A DNA stretch of 6,413 nucleotides from NCBI GenBank assembly GCA_937894775.1, contig CALAXC010000343.1, positions 1 to 6,413 of the forward strand. Reading direction: 5' to 3'. A program made the position numbers and the translations under genes. Position 1 is the first letter of the stretch, and each line of letters starts with the position of its first letter. Of the stretch, positions 1-3,331 are shown piece after piece. Below the pieces are notes generated by a model. The model did not search any database. It worked only from the letters and a program-made list of their open reading frames with translations, and was not told the origin of the DNA. This stretch comes from an uncultured Clostridia bacterium (lineage in GTDB: Bacteria; Bacillota; Clostridia; Oscillospirales; CAG-272).

Positions 1-827
1 TTAATACTGGTAAGATTTGAGCATCCTTTGAATGAGTTGGAATTAATATAGGCTATTTTGTTAGGTATGACAATAGAGGTAAGAGTGGTACAATTTTGGA
101 ATGCATTACTTCCAATTCGTGTTAAGTCTCTGTCGAAAATAATAACACCACGACCATCTGAATAGGTATTCGAGATAATGATTGCTCCAAAACTATCTGA
201 AGGTGTAATAATATTACCATCAGATGAGGTGTAGAAAATCTGATTATCTGCAGGCGTTTCGATATCAGGGTTAACAGAACCTGTACCTCCGAACTGCATA
301 ATGGTATATTCAACCCAAAGAGCACCATCAAGAGATTGTACCTTCACCTTAGCACTACGAGGCTCGCTAATATTAGCGGCTACATTGAGGACAATACTTT
401 GGCGTGTAAGTGCACGTGTTTGTACTGGTGAAATCCAAGAAGCTGCCTCTTCCGGTATAACAGCTTGACAATCGATGTTACTAAGGAATGTGAGTGTTAC
501 CTCTCCACCATTCTTTGATACATTCTTAGTTGCTCCGTTATAGATATAAAAGAGAGTAGGTATCAAAATGATCCCAAGAAGTATTCCGCGCAGCTTTATA
601 CACCAAAAATCCTTGCGGTCACGGAAAAAGAAGCTTTGAACTATAGCATATATAAACATGGGCCAGAATAAAAGCTTCATATGCTCCCAAGTCGATTCAT
701 TAATGCTTGAAAAGGGAGCTACCCAAGAGCTTTCATCAAGCCAATCGTATAAAAAATGCAACACTGTCCCTAAAACAGAGGTAAGAGTAAAGCCTATCAG
801 TTGCGATAAAGAAATTGATCGTTTCAT
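1..827 (-). CDS. Chimeric protein, incomplete: DUF6512-type membrane N-terminus joined to BACON domain and BspA-type leucine-rich repeats
   Basis: The frame starts at ATG 827-825 and stays open for 275 codons past the left edge, so the C-terminus is missing. Residues 1-98 match the small Clostridia membrane family DUF6512. The hallmark NESTWEHMKLLFWP lies at 43-56, and hydrophobic segments lie near 9-27, 52-68 and 81-97. The family normally continues with more membrane helices. Here, after YIYNG (94-98), the sequence becomes KNVSKNGGEVTLTFLSNIDC, with WIS at 131-133 and NISEPRSAKVKV at 152-163. That is the pattern of a BACON domain (about 99-180). Residues 196-235 (NQIFYTSSDGNI, then SNTYSDGRGVIIFD) and LTRIGSNAFQNC onward are typical of Bacteroidetes BspA-like repeat proteins. 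No signal peptide precedes the BACON part. By hand count GC is about 39% left of the join and 38% right of it, so composition does not separate the halves. The function of DUF6512 is unknown. I am sure of the domain identities, but not that this is one natural gene. Confidence 0.75.
   Translation of the reverse strand, partial: MKRSISLSQLIGFTLTSVLGTVLHFLYDWLDESSWVAPFSSINESTWEHMKLLFWPMFIYAIVQSFFFRDRKDFWCIKLRGILLGIILIPTLFYIYNGATKNVSKNGGEVTLTFLSNIDCQAVIPEEAASWISPVQTRALTRQSIVLNVAANISEPRSAKVKVQSLDGALWVEYTIMQFGGTGSVNPDIETPADNQIFYTSSDGNIITPSDSFGAIIISNTYSDGRGVIIFDRDLTRIGSNAFQNCTTLTSIVIPNKIAYINSNSFKGCSNLTSI
525..540 (-). other. Junction between Clostridia-like and Bacteroidetes-like halves of the left-edge frame
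   Basis: Family resemblance changes within about five codons, between the YIYNG codons (534-548) and the KNVSK codons (516-530). To the right (higher coordinates) the frame reads as DUF6512, and to the left as BACON. No stop, frameshift or mobile-element end is visible at the join. The join could be a recombination point or an assembly breakpoint. Confidence 0.6.
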
Positions 828-828
828 A

Positions 829-881
829 AAATCACCTACAAAAATGTTATTTAAAATAGTATATTAAAAATACGGTGATTT
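829..881. repeat. 8-bp inverted repeat covering the ribosome site of the left-edge gene
   Basis: AAATCACC at 829-836 is the exact reverse complement of GGTGATTT at 874-881, with 37 bases between. The left arm overlaps the minus-strand ribosome site (833-837). If transcription began upstream of 881 the arms could pair and hide that site. With the weak -10 at 859-864 the distal arm would not be transcribed. It may be chance. Confidence 0.35.
833..837 (-). promoter_or_regulatory. Ribosome binding site of the left-edge gene
   Basis: On the minus strand this reads AGGTG, followed by 5 bases and then ATG at 827. It continues as AGGTGAT, a good match to the anti-Shine-Dalgarno sequence, and it fixes the start codon. 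I found only a weak promoter for this gene: TATACT at 859-864 (minus), with no convincing -35 at 17 bp. Confidence 0.75.
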
Positions 882-916
882 ATGCTTCACACGGTTGGGA
901 GATTATTTATAAAATA

Positions 917-945
917 TTGCATTTTTAAAATAAAAATGGTAAAAT
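917..945 (+). promoter_or_regulatory. Predicted SigA-type promoter of the radical SAM gene
   Basis: TTGCAT at 917-922 and TAAAAT at 940-945 are separated by 17 bases. TGG directly before the -10 gives an extended -10 (TGn). The -35 matches the consensus at only three positions, so the extended -10 probably carries the activity. The predicted transcript start lies about 28 bases ahead of the gene. Confidence 0.6.
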
Positions 946-968
946 AGAGTGTAAATATAAATTTTTAC

Positions 969-972
969 GAGG
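969..972 (+). promoter_or_regulatory. Ribosome binding site that decides the radical SAM start
   Basis: GAGG at 969-972 lies 1 base before the ATG at 974 and 7 bases before the ATG at 980. Only the second spacing is workable, so translation most likely starts at 980. Confidence 0.7.
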
Positions 973-979
973 TATGTCT

Positions 980-1729
980 ATGAATCAGTATCTTAAAAAT
1001 TTAAACAAAATAGAATTTGTTATTACAAATGCTTGTACGGGAAGATGTAAACATTGTTCTGAGGGGGAACATACTTCATGCGGTGAAAGAATTGAACCGC
1101 AGATCGCGGCAGAAGCTACCCGTAAAATTGCAGAAAAATATGATATAAGAACCGTTATGACTTTTGGCGGAGAACCGCTTTTGTATCCCGAGTCTGTTTA
1201 TGCGGTTATGAAAGCCGCAAAAGAATTAAATATCCCTAAAAGGCAGGTCATTACAAACGGATATTTTTCAAAAAATACAGATAAAATACGTGAGGTTGCA
1301 GAAAGACTTGCAAACTGCGGTGTAAACGATCTTCGCTTGTCGGTAGATGCTTTTCATCAAGAAACTATACCGCTTGATGTTGTGTTTGAGTTTTCAAAAG
1401 CATTAAAAAAATATGAAATACCGACAACACTTCAACCTGCGTGGTTGGTCAGTAAAAACGATGGTAATGAATATAATATAAAAACAAAAGAAATACTCGG
1501 CAAATTTGCCGATCTGTCGATTCCTGTTGGTGAGGGAAATGTCATTTTCCCTGAAGGAAATGCGATCAAACATCTTGCCGAGTATTTTATAGATGCGCAT
1601 CCAAAAAATCCTTATGTAGAGGATCCTTGCGACGTGCGTTGTATATCTTTTTCGCCCAACGGTGACGTTTTGGGCGGAAATGTATATCAAAGTGATATTA
1701 TTAAAATCATCGAAAGTTATACTTGCTAA
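980..1729 (+). CDS. Radical SAM protein, function unknown
   Basis: This is a 249-residue enzyme of the radical SAM superfamily. Such enzymes use a [4Fe-4S] cluster to split S-adenosylmethionine and start radical chemistry. The cluster motif CTGRCKHC (Cys19, Cys23, Cys26; CX3CX2C) is intact, and the SAM-contacting GGEP lies at 63-66. ITNGYFSKN and RLSVDAFHQE fit the later strands of the partial TIM barrel. The C-terminal part has PCDVRC (Cys217, Cys221), SPNGDVLGGNVY (225-236) and a Cys as the very last residue (249). This resembles the SPASM/twitch-type tail in outline, but has too few cysteines for a standard auxiliary cluster. A second ATG at 974 would add two residues but is badly spaced from the ribosome site. 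No small precursor peptide, transporter or partner enzyme is adjacent, so the substrate cannot be inferred. It resembles uncharacterised Clostridia radical SAM proteins of about this length. Confidence 0.9.
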   Translation: MNQYLKNLNKIEFVITNACTGRCKHCSEGEHTSCGERIEPQIAAEATRKIAEKYDIRTVMTFGGEPLLYPESVYAVMKAAKELNIPKRQVITNGYFSKNTDKIREVAERLANCGVNDLRLSVDAFHQETIPLDVVFEFSKALKKYEIPTTLQPAWLVSKNDGNEYNIKTKEILGKFADLSIPVGEGNVIFPEGNAIKHLAEYFIDAHPKNPYVEDPCDVRCISFSPNGDVLGGNVYQSDIIKIIESYTC

Positions 1730-1750
1730 ATAAGTCAGAATTTTATTTAG
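1726..1750. terminator. AT-rich palindrome between convergent genes, possible weak bidirectional terminator
   Basis: CTAAATAA (1726-1733) and TTATTTAG (1743-1750) form a perfect 8-bp stem with a 9-base loop. The radical SAM stop (1727-1729) lies in the left arm and the upp stop (1743-1745) in the right arm. The two genes are only 13 bases apart. The stem holds a single G-C pair and no T-run follows on either side, so termination would be weak. No other terminator is visible between the two genes. Confidence 0.35.
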
Positions 1751-2384
1751 TACCGAAAAGTCTGTCCCCGGCATCGCCAAGACCGGGAAGAATATAACCG
1801 TTTTCATTAAGACATCTGTCAACTGTAGAAACGTAGATATTTACATCAGGGTGATCTTCGGCAACCTTGGAAATTCCCACGGGAGCGCCTATAATAGCCA
1901 TAAATTTAATATGCGTGCAGCCTTTATCCTTTAAAAGCTGAATAGCATCCGAAGCGCTTCCGCCCGTTGCAAGCATAGGATCAACTACAACTACAAGCTT
2001 GTTTTCGATTCCTTCTGGGAGCTTGCAATAGTAGGTTTCGGGAGTTAATGTTTCTTCATTTCGGAACATACCGATATGCCCCACTCTTGCAGAGGGGAAG
2101 AGTACGTGTATGCCGTTTACCATACCTAATCCCGCACGAAGAATAGGTACTATAACGATGGAGTTGTCAACAACAACGTTTTGTTTGCAGACCTCAAGAG
2201 GTGTTTTAACTTCGATTTCTGTTGTGGGTACACCGTCTTTTAAGCTTTCATAGGTCATAAGAGTGGTGATCTCTTCAACAAGCTCGCGAAATTCCTTCAT
2301 ACTTGTATTTTCGTTGCGAAGGAGTGCGATCTTATGGCGTATAAGAGGGTGGTCAAAAACAATCACGTTTTTATAATCTTTCAT
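1743..2384 (-). CDS. upp: Uracil phosphoribosyltransferase
   Basis: This cytoplasmic enzyme makes UMP and pyrophosphate from uracil and PRPP, the main uracil salvage step. The protein has 213 residues, slightly longer than the usual 207-210. Diagnostic features are PILRAGLGM (80-88), the PRPP-binding loop VVVVDPMLATGGSA (131-144), and the uracil-site segment LNENGYILPGLGDAGDR (192-208) followed by FGTK at the end. All expected motifs are intact, so it should be active. The start is supported by AGGGAG 8 bases upstream and by a consensus promoter about 37 bases upstream. The gene is alone: no uracil permease (uraA/pyrP) or pyrR lies next to it, and the short leader leaves no room for a PyrR attenuator. 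It converges on the radical SAM gene and is divergent from the acetyltransferase gene. Confidence 0.98.
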   Translation of the reverse strand: MKDYKNVIVFDHPLIRHKIALLRNENTSMKEFRELVEEITTLMTYESLKDGVPTTEIEVKTPLEVCKQNVVVDNSIVIVPILRAGLGMVNGIHVLFPSARVGHIGMFRNEETLTPETYYCKLPEGIENKLVVVVDPMLATGGSASDAIQLLKDKGCTHIKFMAIIGAPVGISKVAEDHPDVNIYVSTVDRCLNENGYILPGLGDAGDRLFGTK

Positions 2385-2392
2385 AATAAGTT

Positions 2393-2398
2393 CTCCCT
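2393..2398 (-). promoter_or_regulatory. Ribosome binding site of upp
   Basis: AGGGAG on the minus strand, 8 bases before the ATG at 2384. It supports the chosen start. Confidence 0.75.
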
Positions 2399-2421
2399 GA
2401 TATTAAAATTTCTACTAAAAT

Positions 2422-2450
2422 ATTATATCACAAAATAATTATAAAGTCAA
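2422..2450 (-). promoter_or_regulatory. Promoter of upp
   Basis: On the minus strand, TTGACT (2450-2445), a 17-base spacer, then TATAAT (2427-2422). TGA before the -10 gives an extended -10. This is close to the full SigA consensus and predicts strong constitutive expression with a leader of roughly 30 bases. Confidence 0.88.
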
Positions 2451-2484
2451 TTACAAGTTAGATATAATTTCTTTTATATTTTAC

Positions 2485-2511
2485 TTGATTTTATTATAAA
2501 AACGGTAAAAT
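2485..2511 (+). promoter_or_regulatory. Possible promoter of the sugar O-acetyltransferase gene
   Basis: TTGATT at 2485-2490 and TAAAAT at 2506-2511 are separated by 15 bases, shorter than optimal. The 17 bases around the -10 (2496-2512) match the radical SAM promoter region (930-946) at 16 positions, which supports 2506-2511 as a real -10. It points away from the upp promoter, and the two do not overlap. Confidence 0.5.
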
Positions 2512-2527
2512 AAAAAAACAAATACAA

Positions 2528-2532
2528 CGGAG
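2528..2532 (+). promoter_or_regulatory. Ribosome binding site of the acetyltransferase gene
   Basis: CGGAG, 9 bases before the ATG at 2542. The spacing is slightly long but usable. No nearer in-frame start competes. Confidence 0.6.
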
Positions 2533-2541
2533 TTTTTTAGA

Positions 2542-3171
2542 ATGAATAACTTAGAAAGAAGAGATAAGGAACTTGCATATATTTCTGATGGCGAGGTCAT
2601 GCGGGAGCAGGCAGAATGCCGAAGAATATTGCAAAAATTGAATTTTATGGACAGAAGTGATTTTTCTGGGATCGTTACTGTGGTAAAGGAGCTTTTGGGT
2701 GATGTGGAAGGAGCTTTTATCAATCCGCCTTTTTACTGTGATTACGGTTCACATATCGAGGTAGGAAAAAATTTCTTTGCAAATTATAATTGTACTATCA
2801 TTGATGTGGCAAAGGTGAAGATAGGAGATAACTGTTTTCTTGCTCCTAACGTAGCAATATATACAGCAGGGCACCCCATTTACCCATCCACACGCAATTC
2901 TGCGTATGAATACGGAAAAGCCATAACCATCGGAGATAATGTCTGGATAGGCGGAAACAGTGTTATTTGTCCTGGTGTGACGATAGGCAGTAATGTTGTC
3001 ATAGGAGCAGGGAGTGTTGTAACAAGGAATATTCCCGATTGGTGCGTTGCTGTGGGAAATCCTTGCAGAGTTAAACGGTTTATTACAGAGGAAGATAAAA
3101 GAAAGCTTTTCAAGGATGAAGAAATAGATGATGAGGTATGGGAAAATATTATAAAGCGAGGTTTTAATTAA
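2542..3171 (+). CDS. Sugar O-acetyltransferase, maltose/galactoside acetyltransferase family (hexapeptide repeat)
   Basis: This protein of 209 residues transfers acetyl from acetyl-CoA to a sugar hydroxyl in the cytoplasm; the family includes LacA, Maa and NodL. Residues 1 to about 55 fit the helical maltose acetyltransferase N-terminal domain. Residues about 70-165 form a left-handed beta-helix of hexapeptide repeats (for example IEVGKN, VKIGDN, ITIGDN, VTIGSN, VVIGAG). The signature NPPFYCDYGSHIEVG (61-75) is present, and so is the catalytic histidine, His111 in TAGHP. A loop (112-126) carries PSTRNSAYEYGKAI. The acetyl-CoA-side segment IPDWCVAVGNPCRV (164-177) is also present. The length agrees with LacA (203) and is a little above Maa (183). 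No sugar operon surrounds it, so the true acceptor is unknown. A detoxification role for non-metabolised sugars is known for the family but cannot be shown here. Confidence 0.95.
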   Translation: MNNLERRDKELAYISDGEVMREQAECRRILQKLNFMDRSDFSGIVTVVKELLGDVEGAFINPPFYCDYGSHIEVGKNFFANYNCTIIDVAKVKIGDNCFLAPNVAIYTAGHPIYPSTRNSAYEYGKAITIGDNVWIGGNSVICPGVTIGSNVVIGAGSVVTRNIPDWCVAVGNPCRVKRFITEEDKRKLFKDEEIDDEVWENIIKRGFN

Positions 3172-3195
3172 ATCATCTTTTCTAAAATGATTATT

Positions 3196-3235
3196 GATAT
3201 GTTTTTAATTTGGCTATCTGCACAAAAAACACATC
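3196..3235. repeat. Imperfect inverted repeat downstream of the acetyltransferase gene
   Basis: GATATGTTTTT (3196-3206) pairs with AAAAACACATC (3225-3235) at 10 of 11 positions, with one A-C mismatch and an 18-base loop. It begins 24 bases after the stop codon. No T-run follows the plus-strand stem, so a terminator role is uncertain. I see no better terminator for this gene. Confidence 0.3.
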
Positions 3236-3271
3236 TAAAACTTGTTAAAATGCCAAAATATTTTAATGGGA

Positions 3272-3300
3272 TTGAAAACCTAAAAAAAATATGGTATAAT
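3272..3300 (+). promoter_or_regulatory. Promoter of the lipoprotein gene
   Basis: TTGAAA (3272-3277), a 17-base spacer, then TATAAT (3295-3300), with TGG before it as an extended -10. This is near consensus and predicts a leader of about 25 bases. The gene therefore looks independently transcribed. Confidence 0.85.
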
Positions 3301-3320
3301 ATTCCCGTAAATAATTATAA

Positions 3321-3328
3321 AAGGTGAT
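3321..3328 (+). promoter_or_regulatory. Ribosome binding site of the lipoprotein gene
   Basis: AAGGTGAT at 3321-3328; its core AAGGTG ends 5 bases before the ATG at 3332. This is a strong site and fixes the start, which also gives a complete signal peptide. Confidence 0.85.
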
Positions 3329-3331
3329 ACT

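Noticed and set aside
122..331. A 69-codon minus-strand frame in the left region.
   Set aside because: It is a different frame of the same strand that encodes the BACON/BspA part, whose family match is clear.
658..867. A 69-codon plus-strand frame in the left region, considered as a possible precursor peptide for the radical SAM enzyme.
   Set aside because: It lies opposite the strongly supported DUF6512 coding sequence, has no ribosome site, and its sequence shows no leader-peptide pattern.
974..979. An earlier in-frame ATG for the radical SAM gene.
   Set aside because: Only 1 base separates it from GAGG, whereas the ATG at 980 has a 7-base spacing.
1403..1822. A 139-codon minus-strand frame spanning the end of the radical SAM gene and the end of upp.
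   Set aside because: It overlaps two well-identified genes, has no ribosome site, and its protein is low-complexity hydrophobic with no family resemblance.
2385..2421. A riboswitch or PyrR-type attenuator in the upp leader.
   Set aside because: The predicted leader is only about 30 bases, and no competing hairpins or terminator are visible.
2481..3113. Minus-strand frames of 80 and 77 codons over the acetyltransferase gene.
   Set aside because: They are antisense to a gene with intact catalytic and repeat motifs and have no supporting signals.
3171..3192. A hairpin AATCAT / ATGATT just after the acetyltransferase stop, with a T-run further on.
   Set aside because: The stem is only 6 bp with one G-C pair, and the T-run starts 10 bases after it, so it is too weak to call a terminator.
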